A DNA stretch of 64,000 nucleotides, taken from Holosporaceae bacterium. Its GTDB lineage: Bacteria > Pseudomonadota > Alphaproteobacteria > UBA7879 > UBA5542. The position numbers and the translations under genes were made by a program. The notes beneath the pieces are model-generated. The model searched no databases, was not told the origin of the DNA, and saw only the letters and a list, made by a program, of their open reading frames with translations. The stretch spans positions 682,001 to 746,000 of the forward strand of contig CP060261.1 in assembly GCA_022646525.1 (NCBI GenBank). Direction: 5' to 3'. Position 1 is the stretch's first letter. Each line of letters begins with the position of its first letter. This document shows positions 40,248-50,904 of this stretch, piece after piece.

Positions 40248-41928
40248 TTATCGTTTCATACTAAATGCAGATTGTATCTTTAATTCTTTTTCGTCAACTG
40301 GAATTATGTGTAGAAGGGGGGCAGACTTTTCGATGACCTCTTTTGCAACAGGTGCTGCGGCAATGCCGCCTGTTGATGCTGTTCCGGTTTTTTAGATGTT
40401 TGGGGTTCATCCAGCATGATGAAAAAAGAATATATCGGGGCTTAATGATGGGAAAAGCCCCTGTAAAAATAGAGCGGTGTTTGTTTTGGACACATAGCCC
40501 ACTCCACCTTTTTTTTCGCTTGTTGGCAGAGCCTGTTTTTTCCACCAACCAAGTATCCTTGGGCGTGGCTGCGACGACCTGACCCATATTGCACCAATAG
40601 ATGCATCAGGCGGCGCATTTTTTCAGAGGTGCCGGCGCTGATGACCCGGGTGTAGTTGTCTTTGTCATTACTGCCTTTCTTTAAAAAGGGTAGGTTGGCG
40701 CAACAACCCCCGTTCACCATGGCACTGACACCATTTAAAAAGCTGGATAGGGCTGATGGCCATACCATAACCGTAGGAAATGGTGGCGAGGTTAATGTCT
40801 TTCCAGTCATGGGGGGCCATAAAGGGGTGCCATTTTCGCCAATTTCAATTTAAGCGGTTTTAAAAAGCCAAGTTTTTCAAAGAAGGCTTTTTGACGATCG
40901 ACCCCAAATTTTAAGGCAATGCGCACAGTACCAATGTTAGAAGAGTACATGAAGATTTCTGGCACAGAAAGCCACCGATTCTTTGCGTGGTAGTCTTTAA
41001 TCATAAAACGGCCAAATTTAATGGGCTTTGAGGCATCAAAAACATCGGTTAATTTGATGAGGTTGTGATCGAGGGCGGTGGCAAAGGTGAAAATTTTAAA
41101 GACCGACCCCATTTCATAAATGCCCAGTGTGTTGGTATTGAAGATAGCCTCACTTTTTTTAGGGTGGTGGGGATCAAAGTCGGGGAGAGACACCATGCCT
41201 ATAATTTCGCTGGTTTGGGCATCCATAATAATGCCACTTGCTTTTTTGGCGCTGAATTCAAGTAGGCTTTTTCTGAGTGCCTCGCGCATAATATGTTGAA
41301 TGCGAATATCAAGCGACAGTTGAATAGGGGTGCCACCTGCCTTAAGAATTTCATCAAATTGACGCTCGATGCCTGAGAGGCCATTATTATCGACATCGGT
41401 AAAACCCACCACGTGGGCGGTGAGAGGCGCTGTGAGGATAAACACGCTTTTGTTCGTTTTCAAAGCCCAGCCCTGTTTGGCCTAGGTATTGTACATGCAA
41501 TTTCTGCCGGGGGGTGAGGTTTCGCTTAATCCATACAAATTGCCGAGATGACGTGAGTTTTTTATAGAGATCTGCAGAAGTGGTGCCTGGCAAGATGTGG
41601 CTGAGTTTTTCTGCAATTTCTTTTGGTTTTGCAATAAGACGCGGCTTTGCAAACAGTGAAAATGTTACCAAGTTGGTGGCCAAAATAACACCGTTTCGAT
41701 CGATAATATCACCCCGCTTAATCAGAGGGGCCGTGCTGTATAGCTGGGGTTTTGTGGTGATGTGGGGGTGCAGCACCATCACCCAAAACAAGCGCACACC
41801 AATAAGCGAAAAGAGTGTGAACAGCATAATGGCAAGGAGCGTAAAACGCGTTAAAGGGCACTTGCCCCTTTTTTCTTTTGCTGTTCCTCTAGGAATGCCC
41901 GCATCCGTAATGGTGGGCCCCCCATCAT
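40248..41928 (-). CDS. ftsI: septal transpeptidase FtsI (PBP3), frameshifted
   Basis: Cross-links septal peptidoglycan. Single membrane helix (FTLLAIMLFTLFSLIGVRLF), RGDIIDRNGVILATNL at the start of the pedestal domain, then the three penicillin-binding motifs: SxxK in EMGSVFKIFTFA, SxN in MYSSNIGTVR, and KTG in EKTGSANKRK. The C-terminus reads TASTGGIAAAPVAKEVIEK and stops at 40248. At least five frame changes, near 41460, 40830, 40740, 40530 and 40400. The start is uncertain: two ATG codons at 41925-41928 fit if the adjacent G run is one base longer. Confidence 0.88.
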
Positions 41929-41940
41929 CTTTTGTGGCAT

Positions 41941-42276
41941 TTACCGTTTCCGTTTGTTGTAGGCCACCATAATACCATTCATGTTTTGTTGCTTGAAGGT
42001 GTTGAGAGAGGCGATTTGTACCGCCCGCAGTGGTTTTAAATGCAAATGCTTTTGATTAAGCCGCGCAAGCCTTTTTGGGCTTTTTAAGAAGTTCCATTCT
42101 GCGCGCAAAATGTGCAGCGATTCCTCTGTGATGTTAATTTTATTTTTTACGTGGTTCAGTTCAAGCGCTGTTTCAGAAACACGATTTTTTAAATGGTACA
42201 CCCCAACCCCTAAGAGCAGGCTTAAGAGAATGAGCAAAAAGGAACTTTTTCTGAAGAATTCCTGGGAAAACATCAA
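41941..42276 (-). CDS. ftsL: cell division protein FtsL
   Basis: 111 residues: short cytoplasmic leader, one membrane helix (SFLLILLSLLLGVGVYHL), then a leucine-zipper-like coiled coil (ETALELNHVKNKINITEESL, LRAEWNFLKSPKRLARL). Size, topology and position between rsmH and ftsI identify it; FtsL sequence is poorly conserved. It overlaps the rsmH stop. Confidence 0.9.
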   Translation of the reverse strand: MMFSQEFFRKSSFLLILLSLLLGVGVYHLKNRVSETALELNHVKNKINITEESLHILRAEWNFLKSPKRLARLNQKHLHLKPLRAVQIASLNTFKQQNMNGIMVAYNKRKR

Positions 42277-43239
42277 AAAACCTCCTTTTCAGGATGATGG
42301 GGGGTGGGGTGTTCGGTGCGTATGGCCCAACGAAGACGTGCAGAGCGTGCACGCGGGTTGTCGCGTACTTCTATGTCTGTGGGCTTTACTGCTTTTGTTT
42401 GTTCGATCGTTAAGGCAGGTCGCGTCGTTTTATTTTTAGCAACAGGCATGTGCCGCGATGGGTTGGGCGTGCGCCCACTATGATGCCGGAAAAACTTTTT
42501 TACATATCCATCTTCAAGGGCATGGAATGAAACCACAACCAAGCGCCCTTGGGGCTTTAATGTATTGAGCGCCGCATACAGGCCTTTCTCAAGGGCTTTG
42601 AGCTCTTGATTTACCTCGATTCTAAGCGCTTGAAATGTTTTTGTTGCGGGATCAATTTTCTGTGTAGGACGCTTTGGCACAACGTCGTGGACAACATTGG
42701 CCAAGTCAAGAGTATGGGTAAAAGGCTTTTTTTTGCGTCGTGCCACAATGGCTTTGGCAATTTGTCGTGATTTGGGCTCGTCACCATACTGCCAAATAAT
42801 ATCGGCAAGTTTCTTTTCAGGTGCGTGATTGACTAAATCGGCAGCTGTAGGCCCTTGTTGCGACATACGCATATCAAGGGGTCCGTCTTTTTGGAATGAA
42901 AACCCTCGCTCGGCTTCGTCTAGCTGAGGAGAGGGAGACGCCCAGGTCGAATACAATACCGTCGACAGCAGTGACGTCTTCGTCGGCAAGCAGGCGATCC
43001 AGATCGCCAAAGTTGCCCTCTACAATGGTAAAGCGCTTTTCGACCTCTTCTAGGGCCTTGCCGCGCTTTGTGGCAGCGGGATCACGGTCAATGCCGTATA
43101 CGGTGCAAGGGGCATGCTTTAGAATGGCTTTGGTATAGCCACCTGCGCCAAACGTGCCATCAACATATGTGTGGCCAGGTTGGGGATTCAGTGCCCTTAA
43201 AACTTCATTTAATAAAACAGGGGTATGCACGTTCTTCAT
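42273..43239 (-). CDS. rsmH: 16S rRNA (cytosine-1402-N4) methyltransferase RsmH
   Basis: SAM-dependent methylation of C1402 in 16S rRNA. HTPVLLNEVLRALNPQPGHT, YVDGTFGAGGYTKAIL (SAM loop), VYGIDRDPAA, VDGIVFDLGVSS, then RGFSFQKDGPLDMRM and VVSFHALEDGYVKKFFR near the C-terminus. One single-base frame change is needed near 42905-42925, in the DLGVSSPQLDEAERG region. ATG 43239 overlaps the mraZ end by four bases. Confidence 0.95.
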
Positions 43240-43703
43240 GATGCCCCCTCTGGTTTTTGTGTTGGCAGACGCAACGTTGTTTTTTGCTTGCGAATGCGGT
43301 TGCGGGCTTCTTCTTGATAAGATTTGAATGTGGCTGGATTCCACAACTGGAATGTAGGTCCCCGCCCAACAAAAGCTACTTGGTCAGTCAATTCTGAAAA
43401 TTCGCGAAAACTTTCGGGCAGAAGGATGCGTCCTTCTTGGTCCCACGTTAGATGTTCTGCGTCTGCAAAAAGGGTCGCTGCCAAATCTTCTTGATTTTCT
43501 GAAAAAAGGTCCATTTGGTCGATACTTTCGCTCAGCTTCTGCATGCGATCCATACGGTAAGCTTCAAGCGCAGGCAAGGTGTATGATTTGAATACAACAA
43601 CCCCATTTGCAGGCTGGGTCAGGGCGGCTCTAAAGGGTGAAGGTACAGAGACCCGCCCCTTCTTATCTAGCTTATTAATGTATGTCGATAAAAATAGCGA
43701 CAT
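43236..43703 (-). CDS. mraZ: transcriptional regulator MraZ
   Basis: 155 residues, intact. Two AbrB-like DNA-binding repeats: INKLDKKGRVSVPSPFRA in the first half and LTWDQEGRILLPESFREF in the second, each with the DxxGR-type motif. MraZ represses its own dcw operon by binding repeated TGGG boxes, and such repeats are seen just upstream (43740-43785). First gene of the cluster. Confidence 0.95.
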   Translation of the reverse strand: MSLFLSTYINKLDKKGRVSVPSPFRAALTQPANGVVVFKSYTLPALEAYRMDRMQKLSESIDQMDLFSENQEDLAATLFADAEHLTWDQEGRILLPESFREFSELTDQVAFVGRGPTFQLWNPATFKSYQEEARNRIRKQKTTLRLPTQKPEGAS

Positions 43704-43739
43704 TTCGGCCCTGACCTTTCATGTTATGCCTCTATATAA

Positions 43740-43785
43740 TGGGATATCATGGGACAGCATGGGCGTCAATGGTATTTTTATGGGA
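43740..43785. promoter_or_regulatory. probable MraZ operator: direct TGGG repeats
   Basis: TGGGA at 43740, TGGGA at 43750, TGGGC at 43760, TGGTA at 43770 and TGGGA at 43781, spaced 10 to 11 bases. This fits the known MraZ box, TGGGN repeated with five-base spacers, and it lies 40-80 bases upstream of the mraZ start. Confidence 0.75.
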
Positions 43786-43958
43786 AAATGATTTTTTTCC
43801 AAAAAAAATACAAAAAAACAGCGAGATATGAGGCTTGTCTCTGGAGAGGTGCCTAAAAAAATAAAGGTAAAAAGATAGGAAATCACTTGTTTCGTTGGCG
43901 TATTTGATGTGATAGACTGAAGCAAAAAAAAAGACGGATAAGTTGGGGAGTACGCGTT

Positions 43959-44480
43959 ATGAAAAAAATTATATTTTTTTGATATTTCTGACATTTTTTG
44001 TTTTTTTAAGCGTGAATTGTGGTTTTTCCTCGGGCAGATGTGGGCCCATTCATGACTATTCTTTTGGCTTTTTGACCGGATGATGAGCCTGTTTTCAAAG
44101 CGATATCAATGCTATACAAGCTGTCCACAGTCGGTTGCCCGACATGGTGCCTTGGCTTTAGAGTCTGTTTGGCGCCAAAAAATCAGGTTTATCAGATGCA
44201 CAGTTTTTGCAGAAATTAAGGCGCGAACGGGTGAGGAAAAAAACATGCGGAATCTGCCCTATGGTGCATCAAGTCATGTGAAGTACGAACAACACCTAAG
44301 TTTCTAGCCCGTTTTTGGGGACGTTGCGCACCCCTCAACTGGTGCGTGTTATCGGGCGTTTGATGGGCTACATGTCAACTGAGGGCGCCGATCTTGGTTC
44401 AGGGCCCCCCTTCAAAGGAAAGGGAGTAAAAACAAACTTGGATCATGTCGTTTTTTGCTCCATCTTTTAGAAAAAGGCGG
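43959..44480 (+). pseudogene. putative lipoprotein, decayed
   Basis: ATG 43959 has GGGGAG about 8 bases upstream. If the T run after it is one base longer, the product starts MKKIIFFLIFLTFFVFLSVN followed by Cys, a lipoprotein signal peptide with a plausible lipobox. Later frames carry SGLSDAQFLQKLRRERV, LRTPQLVRVIGRLMGYMSTE and GADLGSGPPFKGKGVKTNLD. Family unknown. About four frame changes. It diverges from mraZ. Confidence 0.4.
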
Positions 44481-44745
44481 CCTACACATTGCGTCATATG
44501 GCGGCTGAGAAAAAACAGTTTTTAAAAATCTAGGTATTTTAAAAACTGTTTACTATGAAATGTATGGTATACAGGCCGAGATAGATAGGCATAAATGATA
44601 CCTCTGCTCTAACACCTTTTTTTCTAAAAAATTTCTTTATTCTATACAGGTTTACGCATTTTTTTCTTCAAATTTGATCGGTTTTTTTTTTGAGCATGTC
44701 CCTCCCATGTCCCTCCTATGACGACCTACAGCATATATACTAAAT

Positions 44746-47431
44746 TCATGCGAATTGGGGAAGCGCTTTTTCATATTTTGCAAGTATTTCTTTATCAGTA
44801 ATACTTTGGTGATCAGCAATGACCTCTTTGAGATTTATTATGTCTTGAGGTGTGGCCGGGGAGGGTCTTTTTGGTGGGGGTCTTAACATTTTCACAGTAT
44901 GCTCTTGTACAATTTGGGCTCCAGCTAAGTATTGAACATTAAAGTTATTGGCAATTTCTTCATTTGTTTTTATCAAGATTCTGTTTAACATACTCTTCCA
45001 ATTCCTCTTTTTTTTCCTTTGGCAAACGTTGCGTATAGACTTGCCCTTTTTTTGAAGCGGGTGTAATAACTTTGCTGGAAATGTATCCTGCTTTCACGCC
45101 AAAACGTTCGGCGAGTGCCCGAATATTTACTTTCCTTGTTGTTGTTGTTCTACATATGCTTCCAGAATACGTGTGTGTAGATCTTTTATTTCTTCTTTTG
45201 ATTTCTGTGGTGCTTTTGCTTTCTTCTCGATGCCCATTTCTTCACGTTTTTTCTTCAGTGCTCTTGCTATTTGTCTGTGGCTAAAACCCATTTCTTCAGC
45301 TATTTTTTATAATTGACTTGGTTGCCTTCTTCTTTCATATCCATGGCGGCGTCCCAAATGGCGTTACGATCCTCTTCCGTCATATTCTTCTGGGGCGGCT
45401 GGGTAGGATTAGTGATATGTGATCTTCTGTAGCTGCTACAAACAATTTCTTTAGTAATTTCTGGATATTCCATCTCTAAAGCTGTTACAATTCTACTTTG
45501 ACTATACCCTTTTTTGTGAGAGATCCAGAATTTTCTTATCTCGTAAGGAAATTTCTTTTCTTGGTAAGCGGAATTTCTTGTCCTTGCGAAGACTTCTATC
45601 CTCATCTTCATCGTCAGAATCAGCGGCTGCTGCTTCTGCTTCTGCTTCACTCGCAAGTCGTGCTAGAGGCTTGTTGGGGTGAAGAGATGTTGTTTTATCT
45701 TCCTCAGAGGTAGAGTCTGGTCTTGGCTCTTTTTACGAGGGTCTTTATCTTCATCTTCATCGTCTGAGTTTAGGACTCTTTGTCTTTTTCCACGAAATCT
45801 TTTGTTATCCTCATCTTCGTCGGATGTTTCCTCATTTTTTTCCTCATCTTCATCGTCAGAATCAGCGGCTGCTGCTTCTGCTTCTGCTTCACTCGCAAGT
45901 CGTGCTAGAGGCTTGTTGGGGTGAAGAGATGTTGTTTTATCTTCATCTTCATCGTCAGAATCAGCGGCTGCTGCTTCTGCTTCTGCTTCACTCTGCAAGT
46001 CGTGCTAGAGGCTTGTTGGGGTGAAGAGATGTTGTTTTATCTTCCTCAGAGGTAGAGTCTGGTCTTGGCTCTTTTTTACGAGGGTCTTTATCTTCATCTT
46101 CATCGTCTGAGTTTAGGACTCTTTGTCTTTTCCACGAAATCTTTTGTTATCCTCATCTTCGTCGGATGTTTCTCATTTTTTCCTCATCTTCATCGTCAGA
46201 ATCAGCGGCTGCTGCTTCTGCTTCTGCTTCACTCTGCAAGTCGTGCTAGAGGCTTGTTGGGGTGAAGAGATGTTGTTTTATCTTCATCTTCATCGTCTCA
46301 GCGGCTGCAGCCGGCTCTTCTTCTTCACTGGTTGATGGGAAAGATTGCGGTGCTTGATGAGCGTCTTCAGGATCACCGCTGTTCATGGGATGATCATCAT
46401 CTTCTTCTTCGTTGTCATTATCATTCTCTTCTGGGGCAGAATGGGCAGAAGAAGGAGAAGGGGGCGCAGGAGAAGGTGCGATACCAGGATTTGGTGGTGG
46501 GGTGCCATTTCCATGGTTGTCATCTTCCCTATCATCTTCATTATTATTTTCATCAGAGTCTTGTTGTTGAGTTGCAAGATACGCGCGCACACGTTTATGC
46601 AGATCTCTATCTTTGTGTTGTTGTTTTTTTTGTACCTGACCGTATTGATGTTGAGGGCGTCTTGTGCCGCGGGAATGTGTTCCTTCATTGTGAGAAACTG
46701 CTTCAAAATTTGCTAATAGCGTTTTTATTTCTGCGTTGCGCTCGTCTTCAGTTGAAAAAGGATTCCAATTACGGCCAATGCCCTCAAGCAATATGCCGGC
46801 CATGAGTAGGAAGAGCGTTTTAGATTTACTGTAGGTGTCGTGAACGTTGTTTAGCAAATCCCAGGCGCCTTGAAGATCGCGCTTATCAGGACAAATTTCT
46901 AGAAACCCACGCTGGTAAAGATCTGACTTTAAGAGTGCCATCCATATTCCTACAGATCCAATAAATTTTTTTGGATGACGCATCTTGACAGGGTCTTTTT
47001 TAGAACATCTGGGTGCCAATGGTTTTCGCGGCGGACCCAAATATTGTTTAGGCGTTCTAATACTAGAGTAAAATGCTCTTCAACAGAAGTATCCTTTGGG
47101 TAGAATCCCCACTGTGCAAGAAGTTGCGCCATTCCAACGCGTGCATATCCTTTTTTTTTGCTATTTTGTTCGTCATGTCGCGCCGAATGATTTAAAATCC
47201 TGTGAGCTGCTTGTCTTGAAACTCGAAGCGGTTGGTTTGGAAATGGGGCGCCTTGTTGTACTATGTGAAATAATTGTTTTTTGCCTGGGTTAGCAGTGAG
47301 GAGAGATTGGTATACAATCAACGTTTGATCAGTTTCTTCGCCTTGATTTAGATGATTAGCTGCCGCCGAGCATGTGGTTGCTACAAGCATTGCAGATGAA
47401 AAAAAAGTACTATGGTGAATAAAACTTTCAT
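44746..47431 (-). CDS. secreted acidic protein with several helix-turn-helix modules, frameshifted
   Basis: ATG 47431 begins MKVLFTIVLFF; after a length change in an eight-T run the signal peptide continues SAMLVATTCSAAANH. Order: helical N-terminal domain (QAAHRILNHSARHDEQ, FTLVLERLNNIWVRRENHWH, RDLQGAWDLLNNVHDTYSKS), Gln/Asp-rich and Pro/Ser-rich linkers, several acidic blocks (EAEAEAAAADSDDEDED) alternating with basic ones (NKRFRGKRQRVLNSD), then at least three HTH-like units: VNYKKIAEEMGFSHRQIARA, VNIRALAERFGVKAGYISSK and TNEEIANNFNVQYLAGAQIV, and possibly a fourth (KGYSQSRIVTALEMEYPEIT). About 890 codons in total, five or more frame changes. No family recognised as a whole. Export plus DNA-binding-like repeats suggests a host-nucleus-directed effector; this is inference. 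Confidence 0.55.
45595..46290. repeat. direct repeats encoding acidic blocks
   Basis: A unit containing CATCTTCATCGTCAGAATCA and GCGGCTGCTGCTTCTGCTTC occurs near 45600, 45850, 45950 and 46190, and a longer stretch (about 45655-45850) recurs at about 46010-46190. Copies differ chiefly in T-run lengths (GGCTCTTTTTACG against GGCTCTTTTTTACG). Confidence 0.8.
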
Positions 47432-47614
47432 TTTCTCTTTATCTTTTTTTATTAGTAGTATTAGATATATAATGATAGGATTCATAAAATCAATATTTTA
47501 TCTCCTTTTCTTTATAATAGACAGAAAATATCAGATTTGTTAGAAATTGCAAAATTCAAAATTCAAAATTCAAAATGTGAAATGCAAATGCAAAATGTGA
47601 AACAGAACAGGCTT

Positions 47615-47836
47615 ATGCAAAGAAAAAATTTGGTAAAAAAAATCGTTCCGTCTTTCCGGTCATGCGACGTCTGTTGCTTTGGAGCCTGTTTTTGGCAGGT
47701 GTTAGGTGAGATTGCTGCGGCTCAGGGTGTGACCTTATCTCGGCTAGTGTCAGAACTTGACCAGGAAACGCCTCTAAACCCAGCAAGTGCCCTTAGGGTT
47801 AAGGTAGTAAACTACCTTAAAAAACAGGGCTCGTAA
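47615..47836 (+). CDS. ribbon-helix-helix domain protein, alphaproteobacterial RHH_4 type, frameshifted
   Basis: About 74 codons. Family members carry a short ribbon-helix-helix DNA-binding domain. With one base added to each of three homopolymers (the A run at 47635-47642, TTT at 47653 and TTTTT at 47690) the protein reads KKNRSVFSGHATSVALEP, VFWQVLGEIAAAQGVTLSRL, VSELDQETPLNPASALRVKV, VNYLKKQGS, matching the PF13467-type pattern (strand, then helix WxxLxEIAxxxGxSLxxLV, then NxASALRVxVL). ATG 47615. The same three positions give a longer but unnatural ORF if left uncorrected. Confidence 0.7.
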   Translation: MQRKNLVKKIVPSFRSCDVCCFGACFWQVLGEIAAAQGVTLSRLVSELDQETPLNPASALRVKVVNYLKKQGS

Positions 47837-47937
47837 AGATATTTTTCAATATATTTTACAAATAAAAATATTATAGCTGGTTCTGGCTGCCGTGGGGAGT
47901 AAGAGGCCTTTATATTTTCTGTTTTTTTGTAAAAAAA

Positions 47938-47964
47938 ATTAATTAATACAATCAATTAATTAAT
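47938..47964. promoter_or_regulatory. perfect AT-rich inverted repeat upstream of the coiled-coil gene
   Basis: ATTAATTAAT, six bases, then AATTAATTAAT: two 10-base arms in the leader region 40 bases before TTG 48004. It could be an operator or a hairpin; no T run follows, so it is not a terminator. Confidence 0.4.
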
Positions 47965-48003
47965 GTTATTATATTAAATATAAATATAAATAGCAGGTAA
48001 AGC

Positions 48004-50191
48004 TTGTATAAAAAAATAATAACAGGGAGCATTGTTGTTTTAACGTGGGGCATATCAGCCTTGTTTGCTGCTGATGGCGAAATGACAGCGGCTGAAATGC
48101 AAGCGCTTTGGCATGGACATCATGCAATTAAGATGGTGGCGCAAGATCCCAATGCGGAAGCAAACTTAAAAGTAGCTGAAGAAGCAAAAATGCGTGTTGC
48201 GGCGACAAAGCCTAAAGTGGCCATTCAACGCTTAAAAGATGTGCATGAAAAATTAGGTACTGGTTCTTCTTTTTTGGCATGTATTCAAGAAATCGAGACT
48301 TTGCTAGGCCCAGACCATCGGTCACTTGCTGAAAAACTGCGTGCCCTGCTTGGTATTGTAGGCGATCAAAAAGCCCTTCTTGTGATTCTTGAAGATTTCC
48401 GAACATGTTTAGGTGGGGTGGGGACATTAGGTGACCGTATTCAAATCATTTTAAAAATAATTGGAACACCACAGCACGCAGACCCTGATTTAAGAAATTT
48501 ATCGGGGATTGTGATCCCTGAATTGTATCGCGTTCTTGCGCGTTTAGGGTTTGGTGAATCAATGCATGCGACCATTGATAGAGCCATTCAGTGTGTAGGT
48601 GGGGTAGAAGTAACGGTGTTTGGTAATATTGCAGGGGTTAAGAAACTTGTGGGCGGAAGCGGTACGTTGGTTGAGCGCGTTCAAACTTTGTATGCACTTA
48701 TTCCGGGGGGAGGTACGTTACTTGAACAAGTGCAAAAAATGTTGGTTTCAAATAAGCAGCTGCAAGTGGACTTTGATGAAAAGAAAAAACTGCTGACAGC
48801 TAGTATGTCGAGAGTATCGGTGTTGGAAGATGATGTTATTGAATTGCAAAGTAAAATCACCGCAAGTGCCCAGCAAGTTGCAGCATTAGAGAAGATCATC
48901 ACTGAAAAGGAAGCTGCCTTAAAGGCACAAGAAGAAACCCTTGATGCCACTCGAAAAATCTTAGAAGAAAAAGAAGCGGTCTTAAAAACCCTAGAAGCTG
49001 AGAAAGAGGCCTGGGATGAAGACAGCGAGACCTATGAACAACACGTTCAACAGTTGACGGCTGAGAAAGCGGCGCTTGCACAACAAATTTCCGAAAAAGA
49101 AGCCGCTTTAAGAAAGGCTACAGAAGAAAAAGATGCTCTTGAAGAAAAGTTGAAAGTGGCAGAAGAAAGTGTGGCGCGGCTGACAAAGGAAGTGCGTACT
49201 GAAAAAGCGCGTGCAGACAGCTTTTTATGTTGATTTAGAAGAAAGAACAGAAGCATTGGCTGCGGCACAAAGGACGTTCAGCGCCTTCAAGGCCATTTAG
49301 AGGAAGCCGAATCAGGGTTGGCGGAAGAGCAAGAAAAAGTGCGTCAGTTAGGCCTTTGGCTTGCAAGCACTAGAAGAAGAAAATCAGCAGTTGATAGAAG
49401 CGCAAACCACATTAAAGGCTTTGCTAGATGCAGAGCAAGTAGATAGAAAGCGCCTGGAAAAAGAACTGTCGTCATCAGAAAGTCGGGGAGAGGCGCTGGA
49501 AGAAGAAAACCGACACTTAATAGATACTATCGAAGCGAATAAAAAGCGTATTGTCCAGCTAGAAATGCGTGTTGAAGCCTTAGAGAAGAAAAAAACTGAG
49601 TTAGTAGCAGAGCTTGAAGTTGCACGAATACAGCACAAAGCTTTAGAAGCCCGTGTTTTGGAGATTACAAAAGAAAAAGAAAGATTACAGCGCCTTGTGC
49701 ATGAAGCCCAAGAAAGAGAAAAAGATGCCCTGCAACAAGTAGAATTATTACAGTCAGAAGTTGCTGACTTAAAAGAACGCACCGAAAAAGCTCAGACACA
49801 GCTTGGCATGCCATTGGCAAGTTTGATGGCATTTAATGATGCACTGGGGGGTGGCACCGTGCGCCAAGGGGTGCAAGCATTGGGTAAATTGATTGGTGTT
49901 GAAACTGACATTGCGCCTGAAGCCGAAACAGTATTTAACCATGTTTTAAAGTTATTAAACGGGGGCATGCGCGTAAGAAAAAATGATTTAAGAGGTGTGG
50001 ATACATGGGCAAGTCTTCGACAGGCCTTGCTAAAGTTGAGCAAACAAAGAACCCTTGTTCTTGAGATTCAGGCAGAAATTGATGAGCCACCTTTGTCGCC
50101 CCTTTTCCCGTTACTTGATGGACAAAGTAGTGATGAAGAGGGTGAGAGGTCTGATGGTGAATCAGGCAAGAAAAAAGAAGGTAAAGGGTAG
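48004..50191 (+). CDS. secreted coiled-coil protein, frameshifted
   Basis: Start TTG 48004; signal peptide MYKKIITGSIVVLTWGISAL, then FAADGE. Residues about 40-250 form a helical domain with repeated LGGVGTLGDRIQIIL, VGGSGTLVERVQTLYALI, PGGGTLLEQVQKML motifs, a short internal repeat. From about residue 255 to 600 it is continuous heptad coiled coil (ALEKIITEKEAALKAQEETL and similar). The C-terminal domain has LGGGTVRQGVQALGKLIGVE, LLNGGMRVRKNDLRG and an acidic/basic tail. About 730 codons; frame changes near 49225, 49290 and 49355. It is followed after 6 bases by a beta-barrel gene on the same strand. Function unknown. Confidence 0.7.
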
Positions 50192-50197
50192 GGCGCG

Positions 50198-50904
50198 ATG
50201 CCAAGACGTGTATATCGAAAAAGAATGTGGACTGTTATCTTGCTGAATGTGGCGTTGGTTGTGTCTTTAACAGTGCGTGATTCACGCCCAAGCGACCGAT
50301 TTCGGGGCATGAAAGTTGGGGTAAAGGGCGGGGTGTATCAACACAATGCACGGACGCTTATTAACACAACAGCTTTAGGAGAAACACGTCAAGATAGTGT
50401 AACGCTATCAGGGCATAACCCTTTTTTTGGAATGCAGTTTGAAGTAGACTTTCCATGGATTTCCAAAATGTATATGGGGAGCTATTGGATACGAAGGTAG
50501 CCAAGGCCATGTGCAATCGAAAATGACCAGCACCATACCCAACAGCCACTTTAAAATGAGTTTTGAAGCAAAAAATAGAGGTTGCCCTGATTATGGGTAT
50601 GCCTTACCACGATATTTTCCCTTATTTTAAAATTGGCACCGTGTGGGGCCAAGCGCATATGCAGGCCAACAATGGAACAGGTAAATCAAACGTGAAAGAG
50701 TTTCGACCTGGGTTTTTAGTAGGGACAGGCCTTGACTTTAATTTAGGGCCCCAATGGTTGTGGGGCGCCCTGGTGCAGTATGAACAGTATAACCGCATCA
50801 AAAGTCACTTTGTGCGCAACGATGGGGCCACACCTTTATCGTTTTGGTCGATGCGGCCATCGTTGATGAGTGTGCAAATTCACCTAAAGCGAAAGCTAAA
50901 TTAA
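50198..50904 (+). CDS. outer-membrane beta-barrel protein, frameshifted
   Basis: ATG 50198 encodes a basic, hydrophobic leader (RMWTVILLNVALVVSLTV), then barrel-like strands: GMKVGVKGGVYQHNARTL, GMQFEVDFPW, and after a frame change near 50490 and another near 50600, YFKIGTVWGQAHMQANNG, FLVGTGLDFNLGPQWLWGAL and SLMSVQIHLKRKLN at the end. It resembles the opacity/OmpA-like barrels at 4760 and 5710 in strand pattern but not in detail. Likely co-transcribed with the coiled-coil gene. It lacks the usual terminal Phe. Confidence 0.6.

Noticed and set aside
43719..43994. 91-codon minus-strand ORF upstream of mraZ
   Set aside because: It overlaps the MraZ boxes and the divergent lipoprotein start; its sequence is Phe/Ser-rich from AT-rich DNA without a ribosome binding site.
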